DNA of 64,000 nucleotides from Rhizoclosmatium globosum (Eukaryota > Chytridiomycota > Chytridiomycetes > Chytridiales > Chytriomycetaceae), in contig MCGO01000026.1 of NCBI GenBank assembly GCA_002104985.1, forward strand, positions 62,001 through 126,000, in the 5' to 3' direction. The stretch's first letter is position 1. Every line of letters begins with the position of its first letter. Under the pieces are notes generated by a model. That model was not told where the DNA came from. It was given only the letters and a program-made list of their open reading frames with translations, and searched no databases. Position numbers and translations under genes: made by a program. Shown here piece by piece: positions 46,009-58,073 of this stretch.

Positions 46009-48183
46009 AATCTTGGACTTACTCTGATTTCTCTTTTGTATGAGGGTTCATGTACTTGTCGATCATGTCATCAACCATTTCTGAGTCAAAGTCTCCAAAG
46101 TACTGGATTGCATAAATTAGGTTGTAAAACAAACCACCGAAAGAGGACTTACGTTCACATCAGAAAGCCAATCATCAGGATCTTCTTGATACTCTTCATC
46201 CAATTCGTCGTCACTCACAACCTTGGATCTCATTGGATCCTGTTGGAAATCTTGGCCAATATCCTGCATATTGATCCCCAGAAGCACTTCAGGATATTTC
46301 AACGAACTAAAGTGAAGCTCGCTGAACAAGTTGAAACTATTGCTTCGAACCAAAGAAAACTTGTCACGTGCAACTTGAGCAGCCAGTTCTGGATCCGCCA
46401 ATACATTCCCTGATCCATTTTTTCCAGTACCAATCCTGATCCCCTTCCCATTAAACTCCCTCATATCAATCAGAGACCAACTGCGAGGCATATTCGGTTT
46501 CCTCAATTTTCGAAGAATAAGTGTATCCGACCGTTGAGACACGTATTTGAAGAGTTGATCTCGCTTGCAAAACGGATATCGATGTAAACGCGTTAGTTTT
46601 TCTTGATACCGCGGGTGATGCTTCAATAAAACTGTTGTAAACTGATTGACGCGAGTTTTTGCTTTTTTGAACCATGCAGGGCGTTTGTCACTGATGTACG
46701 ATTTGATTTCGGCTGCATGAATTTTGGTTACTGCAAAGAGACTTTGAATCGACATGGACTCACTTTTTACATTCACGTTGCTTCCGTGTACGGATCTTGA
46801 GCTTCCATGAGGCGAATTCCTTCGACTGGGGCTCCTGCTCGCGTGGGAGATGGTGCGACTTCGAGTTCGATCAAGATGTTGTGAATTTCCGTGAAGAAGT
46901 TGCGGTTTGGCGACTCCTGGAGGATGGTGTTGAGATTGTCGCGAAGTTGCCTTCACAGCTGTTGGTTGAGGCTCTGGATCAGCTGGTTCATCTCTGTAAT
47001 ATAACAATTAGTAAACCTCTTTTTAAATCAAAATGACGTACTCATTGTTCAAGTCATCGATATACACGGCCTTTAGGTAGAGTTAGCTTCGTTTGTATTG
47101 GATGTTGAACTCACAAATATTTTATGGCACAAGCGTTCCCAAAGCAGCAACTTCTTGTCACTTCTCAATTTCTGGATCTGCAATTGAAGTTGCTCTAATT
47201 TCCTGATGGCAACATCCAAAACGTGGCTTTGCCGTTGATAATCCTTTTCCAACTCCAACAACGCCTGCCTCTTATTCATCCAAGGTCGCGAGTACAATCG
47301 AACTTGTCGAATCAACTCAAAAGTTGGCTCGTGCATAATAGATTTACTTTTTCCAGAGTTAATTCCACATTGTAATTCCATTTTAAACATACCTCCTAAA
47401 CAATCGCGTGAAAAGCATAGTCAACTGTAGCTTGATCGTGCTCGGCACACTCTGTGTCATAAAATCATCTTTCCAAAGCGTCAGTTCCTCCAATGCAGCT
47501 TCGAAGTCCCCCAAATTCGACAGAAGCTCGTTACAAATATTATCGAATTCCGTGTAAATGCGACGATCATTTTCGTCCGCGACAAGCATTAAAACGTTTG
47601 CTGGATGTGCCATATCATCGTGGAATGTGCTGTTTCGAAGGTCGGGTCAGTATACGAATTGTCATCTTGCCACCCAGACAGCATCTCGCTGGTTCTAAAC
47701 ACACCGGAAATCCGACACTTCACTATCAACTGTCAAGGTCGATGAAGGGTTTTCTTCTTCAATTTCGATATTAGACGGCTTTCGACTTGATGACTGGTTA
47801 GGATCTATTGACCGAATTAGTTGCATTGCTCCTCCTCGTCCTGGTAAGATCTTTGTCGCGTCTAAACGTACGAATTAGTTTAATTCCAATAAGCTGATTT
47901 GTTGATAGCTACTCAGCACTGTTGTCTCGTATTCTTGAGGGTCAACTTCGACATCATCATAATCCTCAGTTTCTTCGACTCCTCCCAGGCCAGAGAAACC
48001 TGATCTCAAAGTAAATGACTGAGATTATATTTAGTTTGATCACACACCGAAGGGGGTCATCGTGTTGCTTCTGCCTTGGCTGTCCGTGCTTGTCCTCCGA
48101 CCACTCGTTGTGGTTGGAGCCAGCACCGCTTGCGTCTGATTTCCTGCAAACACTTGAGCAAGGCTCATTCGTTTGCTCGTCAT
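44597..48183 (-). CDS. large coiled-coil protein (possibly CCDC162-like)
   Basis: Thirteen exons join without phase conflict: 48183-48048, 47999-47913, 47861-47705, 47629-47393, 47346-47115, 47070-47042, 46993-46153, 46102-46023, 45932-45407, 45356-45315, 45252-44961, 44905-44853, 44806-44597; 973 aa. A disordered N-terminus precedes HDDMAHPANVLMLVADENDR, a helical region (WMNKRQALLELEKDYQRQSH; KKLLLWERLCHKIF), a basic globular-like part (PRSWSLIDMREFNGKGIRIG) and a coiled coil (LLHAQQMHLMQKEYEDRIRQ onward) with a Lys/Gly-rich linker. I think it resembles the CCDC162 family of ciliated eukaryotes but cannot confirm this without a search. No membrane segment. Two exons are under 45 nt. Confidence 0.75.
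45976..46007 (+). repeat. poly-G tract of 32 bases in an intron
   Basis: Uninterrupted G run on the plus strand (poly-C in the sense transcript) inside intron 8 of the coiled-coil gene. The true length is uncertain because such runs are error-prone. Confidence 0.9.
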
Positions 48184-48344
48184 CTTCTACTGGAATAGTC
48201 AGGAAAAAGTATTTGTCGTATTTTGATGTAGAAAAAAATCAGAATGTACTACTATATTGCACATTTAATAGAAGAATTAACAGGAAGTCTGGATCTGGTT
48301 CCAAGAAATCGCCTCCACTTCCTATCATCTCGAATTTTTCTCCT

Positions 48345-49072
48345 CTAAATACATCTGAAGATGCAGTGGTGCAATTGGTTTTCATGTTGCATAAATTGAA
48401 TCAAAGCCACTTACCAAAATAAAAATGGCTCCATACGCCTTCACAACTTTCTTCGTCCACTAGTTTCTCTAGTAGACAAGATGCAGAATTAATATGGTGG
48501 GTCAGCTAAACTAACGTTGTTAGTTACCCCCGTTTCCCCTTCGCCTACGCCGAGGCATGGCTATTCAAAGGAATCAAAATTAGTACACTAGCTCATACAA
48601 ACAAGAAAGAAACAGAGGAAAGTATGGATACATACACAGCCACGGCCGGGAGACTGGTTGGATAACAAATCAGAAAAGGCAACGTCGACTAAAACAAGGG
48701 GAACGTACCCAGTCTTCGACTTTTTGGGTCTGGGCTCCATAGCACCCTCTGCTCCGCGAGCTGCAGCATCCCACACCTTCTTCCTGCAGAATTCAAACTT
48801 CTGCAAGGCCGTCCAGCCTGAGCAAAAGTGGAAGTGTTTAAAAAGCGCTTTAGAACAACTGATATTGACAGGTGAATGGTTAATGTTACCTAGACAAAGT
48901 CCAGGAGTAGCAGACATCGCTACTTGCAAAACACAGGGTACCACAGATACCCTTCCCTTTCGGAGCCTGGCACTCCCAGGCCGTGGTTGCCTAGTCAGTG
49001 GAATCAGAAAATTGCACACGTCTTGAATCGAGAGCTGCTTGCACTCACCTCGACGAGGCTACAGGGTTGGGT
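48345..49072. repeat. third, degenerate copy of the island Cys-rich gene region
   Basis: Aligns with 22522-23327 and 26305-27110. Differences include an about 100-bp deletion inside exon 3, replacement of the CTGPCP end by WTLSR, loss of the start codon and a TAG in exon 1 (CCTGTAGCC). The exon encoding SGWTALQKFEFCRKKVWDAA is still intact. A non-functional dispersed copy 20 kb from the island. Confidence 0.85.
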
Positions 49073-49114
49073 GCAACGGCACCGATTTGAGTGCCTCGAG
49101 TACTTTTGATTTTG

Positions 49115-49190
49115 ATTTCTCTCTTGCCATTAGTATAATGTGATCCTTTGGTATTTCTCTCTTGCCATTAGTATAATGTGATCCTTTGGT
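49115..49190. repeat. 38-bp tandem duplication, two units
   Basis: The 38-bp unit beginning ATTTCTCTCTTGCCATTAGT is repeated exactly once, immediately adjacent. Confidence 0.9.
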
Positions 49191-49292
49191 TTAATACTGC
49201 AACGAAATCAGGGTGCACACTGAAACCGGCAAATACACAAGCACAAGCAAACAAACAAACAAGCGCAATTACGCAGAAAACAATTATTTACT

Positions 49293-52200
49293 TTAACATA
49301 GTCCCATTTCTCGTTTTATACCTTCAACTACTTTCATGCTATTAGCATGTAACTCCGTCAGAGCTTGCAAATCAACTCCGGAATCTGTGCTCTGCAGTAG
49401 AACAGGTAGCTCAGTCCCAGAAGGAATAGCAGATATACCAGCTGCCTTCGATAGGGTTGGCTTCTTGATTTTGGCAGCATATGACAACATCTGTCAAGGT
49501 ACAAGATGAGTCAAACGTTGCATCTAATCTGCACAAACCTTTTCTCTCTTCTCCAAAGCAGGATCTTTCTTCCCCCCTTCCTTTTCCTCTACCGACTTTT
49601 CACTTCCCCGACTTCCCTTCCGTCGTGCACCACCTTCCACAGTCAGGCCCTCTCCAACATCCTGCACACTCTTCTCCCGTTTCGCTTTTGAGCCTTCGAG
49701 TCTTCCTACAGCGGCAGCTGCAAGTGTCCGCACACGCATCGCATATTCACGAACGCGTCCGGCTTTCCGCTTTTTTTCAATGTATTCTTCGTTCTCACGG
49801 TCGAAACCAAGACCCTTTCGCGGAGACGCAGAGGCAACAACGGAAGAAATTAGAGTTGCGGTTGTTGATGGGGGTCGGGTGGGAAGACTTGTTGTGGATG
49901 AAGACTTTGCCCGAAGTGTTGGAGTGTATCGCCATGTCTTTTTGGAGTTTTGGATAGCAAGTGTCGATGGTTGTGGAGCTGAAGAAGGTTGGAGGAGTGG
50001 AAGAGGGGTTAGTAAGGTTCCTCCTGTTATGATGTGGTTGGTCTCGTGTAAATGTTGTTGGAGGTACGATGAACTTGCTGTCAGGCTGTTCGGTGGAGGA
50101 ATATGCGGAACAACAGGGATTGAAACGGTGGGTTCCATTAAGAGACTTTTTTGCTTGTGATGATGGTATTGATGGTGATGATGGTTTCCAACAGCTCGTT
50201 CCAGTTGGTGCAAATACTGCTCATATTGTCCATGCACAAGAAAATTAGGATGTGATGTTTCTTTTTTGCTTTGAATCGTTGGATTCGTCTTTTCGACAAC
50301 GACCAGAGGACCCGAGCCTCCAAAGGCGGCTCTATTGACAAGCTGCGGTTGCTGTTGTACTGACTGTTGGACCCAATCAAATCCACTCGAATTTATCACT
50401 TCTAGTTCTTCTCCGTGAGCATTATTGATCTGCTTCGAAGGAATGGATGCGACAGGACCGACAGCCCCTTCTACCCCAGTAAGTACAAGTCCTTTCGGTA
50501 AGATAGCTTTTTTAACCATTCCTTGTGGCTGTTGCTTTTGCTTGTTGACTTTGATTTTCCTTCGTCCACCACCGTTTACACCAGAATCCGTGGTCGTTCT
50601 CGGAGTTGTGTTCCAATTTATTGAAGCAGGTTTTGGACTCAAATAACCATCAAATTCGTGCTGAAAGTAGATTGAATCGGAATGAAAGACAGAAGAATGT
50701 GTTGATGAGGAGGTAGCCGCCGGGACTGCATTCACGGCGAAGGGTGGGGCGGTTCCCGTGTAGTTCCCTTCGCCAGATTCAAAAAACGGCTGTTGCTGTT
50801 GTTGCTGATTCGATTTGTGTATTACTTCGTATTCATAGGATGCAATTGGTAGATCTTTATCTGATGCCCATTTTGTGATTTGGGATGGTGTTTGTCTCAT
50901 ATTTGTGTTGGATAATGTTCGTGATAAACTGTCTGCACCAGAAATTGGCAATATAAAAGACGCCTGTGGAGATCCATCCGCTAATGTTGTTACAGAAGCT
51001 TGAGGCAGCTTCAAGGAAGATGTGGGTTGTTTAAGTGATGAATATGCATTAATTGCCGGTTGATTAGAAGTTTCCGTAACAGATTGCAGAAATTGTCGAA
51101 GCGTAGCTGTTGGGTTTCCTGGAGATGATGCTAAACTAGCTGAATTACTAGACGTATTTGTTGTAGAAGAAGTTGGAGGTAATACAGGAAACACCAAAGT
51201 CTTTTGCTGCTGAGCTTGTTTCCGATCAGAATATCGAAACGATCCAGAAGCAGGAGGAGTCTGCGCTTTTCGAACAGGTTTTGATACGGATGCAAAGACG
51301 TCTGTCAGAAACTTATGTGCTCCATGTTCGCTTGCATTGTGGTGTTTGATGATTGTCGGAATTGAAGGATTCAAATTCCGCATGAAAGGATACGACTGCG
51401 GTGGAACGATCTGATTGTTCTTCGAGTTCGGGGCTCCTCCTCCTTTCGAAAACGGTTGTACGGGTTTCAACATTGACGATGACTGGAAATGCTGTGACGG
51501 TTGATGTTGCTGAGATTTTCCTGCTAGACCGTGAATGTGTGGAACGGAATGGTTTGTTAACGCTGGTGTTGCTGTCGTTGTTGCTGGTCGAATTACAGGG
51601 GAAGGAGACCTCGATAAACTGATTTGAAGATTTGCAATAACTGATGGAGCTAGATCATATTGCCATGGGTTAAGTGAAACAGTTTTTGGAGTCTTCTTTC
51701 CGAAAGGTCGAGAACTATATCCAGGCACTGTATTTCGGGGTGGTGGTGATGCCAACCAACCAGCTTGTAAATTTGTGTTAAGATCCACAAGCATTCCAAT
51801 ACTCAATTCGTTGCTTGTCGATTTAGAAATACATACGAGCTCCGCCGCATTATACGAGTGTTTTGCGTAAGGAATCGCAGGAGGTGGTAGATCTGACACA
51901 ACTGCAGCCGCTTCCTTCAAGAGCTGAGAATCACCCACAACGCCAACCTCTTCCTCCTCTTCTTCATGTTCTTCATCGCTCTCATCATCAAACGAATCAT
52001 TCTCTTCCTCTTCATGATCAGGCGGATGCTGCTGTTCTTGTTGCTTCCCATTCTGAACACTTGCAGAATTTTGTACAGCCGCCCCACTTTCATCTTCATT
52101 CCTGCTACTTTTTTCAGACCCGTTTTGAGATGAACCGCCGGCATTATCGTGTTTGGGGTCCTTGTTGCACACGGTGACTTCAACAAGCTTCCCTTCACGC

Positions 52201-52499
52201 GTCATTTCCTCCACTTCCTCCATTAACCGATGCTGCCGCATCATGAGCGCAACTTTCTTTTTACTTCGCGGTTTCCTTTGTAAAACGAGATGATGTGAGT
52301 TTTTGAACCGTTTTGCGGGGGCTGGAGCGGGTGCAGCTTGGGCATTTGAAGTTGGGACGGAGGAAGGTGGAATTGACGTCGATGAAGAGGAAGTGGAAGA
52401 GGTGTTGTGTGCTGTTGAAATGGATGTGGATGTGGTGGCATTCGATATTCCTGTTGTTGAAGAAGAGGTAGCCGCCAATGATTGATGAGGAACAGTCAT
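49293..52499 (-). CDS. large Ser/Thr/Gln-rich disordered protein (weak JHY-like C-terminus)
   Basis: Exon 1 52499-49539 is one 987-codon open frame; exon 2 49490-49293 adds 65 codons; 1052 aa. Features in order: Ser/Thr-rich start, a basic patch (RFKNSHHLVLQRKPRSKKK), an acidic run (DDESDEEHEEEEEE), long disordered Ser/Gln/His-rich regions, and a conserved-looking C-terminus (ENEEYIEKKRKAGRVREYAM; ALEKREKMLSYAAKIKKP). The last motif resembles the YAxxIPKP-type end of JHY-like ciliary proteins, but this is only an impression. Nuclear regulation is equally possible from the composition. No enzyme domain. Confidence 0.8.
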
Positions 52500-52970
52500 A
52501 ACTTGAAATGGATGTGAGTAGTTAACGAGTTTATAGAGTTCGAGGCTTCAGTCTGTGGGAGATCAGTTAAGGAAGCTTATTCAGGAATCTGTCACCCCCA
52601 CATTACCTATTTCCACAAAACAAGTATCTCTATTGACCAGAATCGATAATATATTGAAGATTTCTTGCTGATGTGTTGGGTTGAAGCGATGCGTGTGGTT
52701 TGAGGGCGTTTCGCCAAACGCCCTGTTAAAATTGTCACAAATTGTGTTCCAAGACGAAAGAAGAGTTTAAAACTACTGTAATGAGTTTTATGTATTCAAA
52801 AAGAAACAAACTAAAATAAGATGAAAAGGGTGTTTCCAAAACTGTGAGGGGAATAGAACATAAGAAACTCCAAACTCCTTCACTCGCACACACACAAAAC
52901 ACAAACGCACACTCCACAAAAATAACACACTGTCTTAGTCACATACTACTAAAGATAGGTTTCGCACAGA
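52500..52970. other. intergenic region with a perfect 9-bp-stem hairpin
   Basis: Upstream of the 52499 gene and downstream of PNS1. Positions 52703-52724 form a perfect hairpin (AGGGCGTTT, loop CGCC, AAACGCCCT). Otherwise I see no feature. Confidence 0.6.
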
Positions 52971-55256
52971 TTAATGGTACGCATTACTCTGCATTCCCCA
53001 GTTAACCTCCGGGAATCGCTCCTGCACCTGTGCAAACAATCTGGGCAAAGTGCGCTGAATAGTAGCTGGGTCCTCCGCCAAGCAAACAAACGTAGCACTC
53101 GTTCCACTGTCCACAACCTCCAACAACACCAAAAACAGCCATGCTCCAATAATCGCGCAAATTAAACAGGTAACAATGTACACGCCAACATCGTTACCCA
53201 AGCTACCCAACCCATTGTTAAAGTGCACGTACAACCACCCGGCAAATGCACAAATCAACGCTGTAAAGAAGGATCCCATTCCAAGAACCTGCCCAATCAT
53301 ACAGTCGTTGATAATCAAGTCGATTCCCTTGTACTTGATCAAGTTCCATGTGTCCTTTCCGGCGTCGCAGTATGGCTTTCCGTAGATGGCGATTTCAGTG
53401 TACGCGTACTTGTTGAAAAAGTCGAGAATGTCGGCCATGCAGCTGAGGATGCATTCGAGACAGGTAGCAAAAAGACAGCAGATGATGTTTCCGTCTTGGG
53501 CAGCGTCTTGACGGGCGATTTGGGCAATGAATTTGAGGGTACGGATGAGGGAGACGAGGAGGGAACCAAAACAGATAGATCCGAATGAGGTTGTCAAGGC
53601 ACGCTTGAGGGAAGAGGCGGTGGTGTGATTGGTGGGCAGGGTCACTTTGTTGGAGTTTGGTTGCTGGATTCCGAGGAAAAAGTACTGCACGAATTTGGAA
53701 AACAAGTTAAGCCCAAAGAAGAATAGTTGAAGTGGAGTTGGGTAAAACTTACGGAAGCAAAAGTTCCACAAACAGCAACATGGACAGTGTTTCTGACAAC
53801 TTCGCTAAACCAGAAGTTGATGAAGCTGAGTTGGTGGTTGTTTTCAGGGTTAGAATAATAAGCCAGCAAATTAGAGGAGAAAAAAATTCTCCCAACGTTT
53901 GCTCCCAGTCCAACCCAAGACCAACATAAAAAAGCGTAGAACTTACACAAGAACAACAAGCAAAATAATTGACACAGTATCACTGAGTCCTTTGCTGCTG
54001 GCAAACTGAGCCATTCCAAGAACAGTCACCAACCAAAGAACACTCCAAGCAGCACTAAAGACGACACCACCAAATGCAACGAAAAGAGTTCCATTAAACT
54101 GAGCGGTAATACGGCACACAGTCTCCAAGACAAGCTTCGAGAAAGGAATACGGGAACGGACCCAGAAGTATGAGAGACCCACAAGCACAGCAAATACGAG
54201 ATAAATGATGGCCATAACAAGGACGCCTTGTTGGAATGCGTAACCTGCCGCGGCGAGGAGGAGGAGGACGTTGAAAAAGTAGGAGAAGGAGATCAAAGGT
54301 CCTGGGAAGCTGTATGATTTGAAAATGAGAGTGGAGCGGATTAGATTTCTCTTACTGAACAGGTATATGAAATTAAGACGTTACTTGAGCATGAGGAAGA
54401 AGTAAATGATGGAGAAACCCAATCCAGCTCCAACACTGCATCCGAGGAGGGCAAAGACATCCTTGGTAGCGAGGCTCGCAGACGTATTGTTAGTTCCAGT
54501 CGTGGTGGTACCGGTCTTTGCTGGTTGGGAGCCCTTTCCGTTAGGGAACTCCCACACGCCAGTCCTGAGAGAATCAATGACTTTCTACAATACGGTGGTA
54601 ATTAGAATAAAAGGGGAGAGAGAAATCAAGAAATTAGTTTCAGAAAAGAAAGATTCGGTTTCAAGTTCAACTTTGCCGAGGATTCAAGAGAAGACAATAG
54701 AAGGAACAGTTTGAGGGGCGGAGGTCAAAAATGGATTACGTACGGGGACACCAAGGTACGCCATGACTACGAAACCGGCAATAAAGAGGGCAAAGAGAAG
54801 GGCGGCCCAGGCATCGTGGAACTTTGGACGTTGAACAAACTGGGGCGGGTTTGAAGGAGGGACGGGCTTCGCGTTTTGGTTCCTTCGGTTCTCTTCATCG
54901 GTACCATAGGCAAACTGGCTCTGGGATGGCGGCTGCTGCTGCTGTTGGTAGTAGTTTTGCTGGGGAGGTGCGTACTGAGGCTGTTGGTACTGGTATTGGG
55001 ACTGGTTCTGGGTGTACTGCTGCTGGTAGCCTGGCTGTGGCTGTTGGTAGCTCTGCTGGTAGCCTTGTTTCTGGTAGGGTGCTTGGATGAGGGGGTCCTG
55101 CGACTGGCCCTTGTTGTTCCTGTTTGACGATGGTTGTTACTGGTTAGCGACAGGTGAAGGCTGAAGGGTGGTAGTGAAGGAAAGAGAGTGAGAAGGTTGG
55201 ATGGAAATGATTCGTAACTGCCGATGCATATTATGTGCTGACTTGTTGGAGGACAT
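52971..55256 (-). CDS. PNS1: choline-transporter-like protein (PNS1/CTL family)
   Basis: Exons 55256-55243 (14 nt; donor GTCAGC, least certain), 55119-54744, 54584-54385, 54309-53947, 53825-53753 and 53684-52971 give 579 aa. An N-terminal Gln/Tyr/Pro-rich cytosolic tail (YQQPQPGYQQQYTQNQ...) precedes about ten hydrophobic segments. Family landmarks are KFHDAWAALLFALFIAGFVV (first membrane segment) and the C-terminal block with FGSICFGSLLVSLIRTLKFI, CCLFATCLECILSCMADILD, NKYAYTEIAIYGKPYCDAGK and the last membrane segments before VCLAEDP. PNS1/CTL proteins are plasma-membrane solute carriers; choline transport by the yeast member is doubtful, so the substrate is uncertain. Confidence 0.9.
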
Positions 55257-55387
55257 TGGATTGATGGAAGGGAAGAGGGAAGGGGGGTACCAGCTCATTT
55301 TTGTGTGTGATTTGATTGCAGAGTTCGACACACAGCCACCTCCCATCACACCTGTAGAGCAGTTTTAAAATTAACAGGTTTATTTGA

Positions 55388-56035
55388 TTATTTAACCTTG
55401 CGCCTGCGCCAGGAATCTCCTTCATCGCTCTCATCATCCTCATCACTGTCTCCCCCACTCTTGGCAGCGACCCTCTTTCGTTTCAGCAAAGCCGGAGCAG
55501 AATCCACCTTTTTCAGAGTTTTAAACTTATTCCTCAAAAGAGAAACACGCGAAGAAAGCGAAGTCTGTTCAACTTCAAGTTCTTCTCTGAGGGCAGCTGC
55601 ATCCACTTCATCTTCATCATCTTCAGGCTCAACTTCGATATTCTCGGGTTCTTTTGCTGCATCTTCTTGTTTCTGTTTATCATCATCGTTATCTGCAGCT
55701 GCTAGGAAGGACGCAAACTCGTCTAGTTGGGCCTTGAACTGCGCATCTTCGATTGAAGGAGGAGGTTTTTGAGCATTCGGGAGGGAGGTATTTGGAGTAG
55801 ATACATTTGATGTTTCTGTAGTAATAGTAGTATCATGGGTAGTGGTAGCAGTTGTATCAGATGGTGCGTCAGTGACTGGAGGCAGTTCCGGTCCCTCTTC
55901 TTCTTGCACCGCCTCTTTCACACTATTCGCTTTTCCATTCAATGAATTCGCTTTTGCTGTTGCAGGACCCCGAGCTGCTGCTACAGGGGCCTTTCGTTCT
56001 CGTCGCTTCTGTGCCAGGAGTTTTCGCGCATCCAT
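55388..56035 (-). CDS. acidic low-complexity protein with C-terminal coiled coil
   Basis: Single exon, 215 aa, no intron needed. The N-terminus is basic (MDARKLLAQKRRERK), then a Thr/Ser/Pro-rich stretch, a helical segment (FKAQLDEFASFLAAADNDDD), an acidic run and a coiled-coil-like end (ALREELEVEQTSLSSRVSLL...) with a bipartite-NLS-like basic patch (LKRKRVAAK) and a final WRRRKVK. It faintly resembles the C-terminal part of ZNF830-type spliceosomal proteins but has no zinc finger. Nuclear location inferred. Confidence 0.75.
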   Translation of the reverse strand: MDARKLLAQKRRERKAPVAAARGPATAKANSLNGKANSVKEAVQEEEGPELPPVTDAPSDTTATTTHDTTITTETSNVSTPNTSLPNAQKPPPSIEDAQFKAQLDEFASFLAAADNDDDKQKQEDAAKEPENIEVEPEDDEDEVDAAALREELEVEQTSLSSRVSLLRNKFKTLKKVDSAPALLKRKRVAAKSGGDSDEDDESDEGDSWRRRKVK

Positions 56036-56128
56036 TTCTTTCGATTATTATTTTTAAACTGGGTAATTCATTTAAGTAATTTATTTTTATTGTATTGTAT
56101 TGTATTTTGTATTACTAGTAACGGGCTA

Positions 56129-57513
56129 TTACAATCTGCTACCTGCAATCGTAGCAACCAAAATAGCAACAACAACAACCACAACTGCAGCCTTCGCGTA
56201 AACCGACAACCCACCACTTTCAACTCCTTTACCCTTCCCTGCATCCCAACCTCTCCACCCATCAGAACTCCCCTTCTTCCCCGAAACCACAGGCGTCACC
56301 TTCGGAATATCCTTACACCTCTCCAAAGCCCCTCGAATCGGCTCAAAATAATACCCCTCCCAATTCCTCTTCACAACCCCTTCCTCGTCCACAGGAACCC
56401 CTCGAATCACAACACCCATCTTACACCCAACATCATCAAACTCATCAATCGTAATGGTCACCGTACTCGCTTCCGCCCACCCCTTCACTTTCCACTTCTT
56501 TGTGATTTTGCTGCATGGGACGAGGTCGACAAACGTTCCGGAGACGGCGCCGCTGAAAAGGATGTATGGTTCACCCTTCTTTGCAACAAAATCTGTTTTG
56601 GAGTCTTTGGACCAGACTCGGACACGCGCGGGGTTTAAAAGCGTGTCGTATAGGTCGGAGGCTGTGCAGAGGAACTGGGATTCCAGGTTGACAGTTGTTG
56701 TGCGGACTTTTTTGGGAGGGGATGTTGGAGATGTGAGTGAGGATGAGGATGTAGTGGGGGATTTGGGGGTGACTGCTTGAGCTGTTGCTGCTTTGTGAAC
56801 GGGTTGGGGAGAAGAGGGAGCTGATCCAGAGTCATTCAACAAGTTTTTGGAGTTTTCTTTTTTGATTTATAGAGGAAATGTTAATTTAGTGTCACTGAGT
56901 AGTATGATCACAAATACGTACCATTCAACATATCTTGTGAGAACGTGGATAGAATCGCTTTAATCTTTGGAATCAACTGCGTTTCGACTTGCTTCGAAGC
57001 AGACTGTTGCTGGGCCTTGTTGTCGACATTGATAAAGTACTGCCACAGTAGAGAATTGACACGTCAAATTACAACTCCCCATCAACCCCCCATGATTATA
57101 TCGTCTTTGATGCTCACCTCCAACTCATCCAAATCAGTATCATGCATAAAGTCCACAACACTAATCTGGCCGCACGCTGGCTGTCCCCCAAGATCAGTCC
57201 CTAACCCACGTTTCAGCTACACACATCACAACTGTGAAAGACCCACCCTTCCAAGTAACAACAAACTGCAAGTCAAACACTGTAATCAGCTTTCCCTTGC
57301 GCTGGTTAATGTCAGCTTGACCCTCGATAGAGACAACTGAGGTGACTGTCATCCCGTTCGACTCCTTTGGGTCAATCAGCATGATGCTGCGTTTCAAATG
57401 CGTTTGGGCCCATTTGAGGCAGTTTCGTTCAATCCAGTGCCTGGTTCTGTTTTGAGCGATAGGGAATGTTGACGGAAGTGATGGACCCACCAATTTCCAT
57501 GATTAACAGACAT
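56129..57513 (-). CDS. AHA1: Hsp90 co-chaperone AHA1 with C-terminal membrane anchor
   Basis: Exons 57513-57491, 57440-57247, 57176-57118, 57039-56922 and 56856-56129 encode 373 aa. The N-domain has the NWHWIERNC entry motif, KGKLITVFDLQFVVTW and DFMHDTDLDELE; the C-domain (AHSA1/START-like) begins SQFLCTASDLYDTLLNPARV and includes WAEASTVTITIDEFDDVGCK and WEGYYFEPIRGAL. AHA1 binds Hsp90 and stimulates its ATPase. Unusually, the protein ends with about 18 hydrophobic residues (YAKAAVVVVVVAILVATIAG) plus SRL, a tail-anchor arrangement absent from the known cytosolic AHA1 proteins. A Ser/Pro linker separates the two domains. Introns 1 and 2 use acceptors just downstream of a competing AG. Confidence 0.9.
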
Positions 57514-57572
57514 TTTTTCAATGAAAGTCTCAGTAAAGAAAATAATGCATTTATTTATTGGTTGAATTGATA

Positions 57573-58073
57573 TTACTTGGATGGAATGGGCTGTGATTCC
57601 GTTCCTCTTGCCCACAAACCATTGCCACTGCCGTTACCAGCCTTCATACCAGATGGAACTCCACTCTTACATCCATGCCCCTCTCGCAACCGATGTCCTG
57701 TACAATATTTTCCAGCACAGCCGTTACAACCCACTACGCTGTCCTTTCGACATCCAACAGCCATACATCGTTTGCTCGATTTCCTCAGTTTGAGTTCCTG
57801 CATGGGCGTCAAACATCCATCTTGAATATGTTTCGTGATCAAGGATTCATTTTCTGAAGCATTGTTGTAAGGACTTGTACCATTCACCGGTTGGTTACAA
57901 GACGGACAGCTGGAGGGGGAAGCTGATGACGGCGGCGTGCAGTCAATATGGTCTTTGAAAGATTTGTGCTCGACGCAATAATAGTGGGTGCAAAGCTGGC
58001 AGTGGAACGGCAAGTAGTCCAATTGTTTGCAATCAGGCCGTGCGCATTGGTGTCCAACCTCATACAACTCCAT
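57573..58073 (-). CDS. double AN1-type zinc-finger protein (ZFAND2/Cuz1-like)
   Basis: Single exon, 166 aa. First AN1 finger: CARPDC...CQLC...YYCVEH...H...C (residues about 10-46); second: CMAVGCRKDSVVGCNGC...YCTGHRLREGHGC (residues about 103-138). The opening MELYEVGHQCARPDCKQLDY is close to the conserved start of ZFAND2/Cuz1 proteins, which link the proteasome with Cdc48/p97 under arsenite or proteotoxic stress. The linker contains an extra CPSCNQP motif. Divergent from the PB1-ZZ-UBA gene; together they suggest a quality-control neighbourhood, though co-regulation is inference. Confidence 0.88.
   Translation of the reverse strand: MELYEVGHQCARPDCKQLDYLPFHCQLCTHYYCVEHKSFKDHIDCTPPSSASPSSCPSCNQPVNGTSPYNNASENESLITKHIQDGCLTPMQELKLRKSSKRCMAVGCRKDSVVGCNGCAGKYCTGHRLREGHGCKSGVPSGMKAGNGSGNGLWARGTESQPIPSK

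Noticed and set aside
45860..46021. Glycine-rich protein frame across the poly-G tract
   Set aside because: It lies in an intron; the frame arises only from the homopolymer.
49780..50160. Plus-strand open frames opposite the large Ser-rich gene
   Set aside because: Antisense shadows of a 987-codon open frame with consistent composition.
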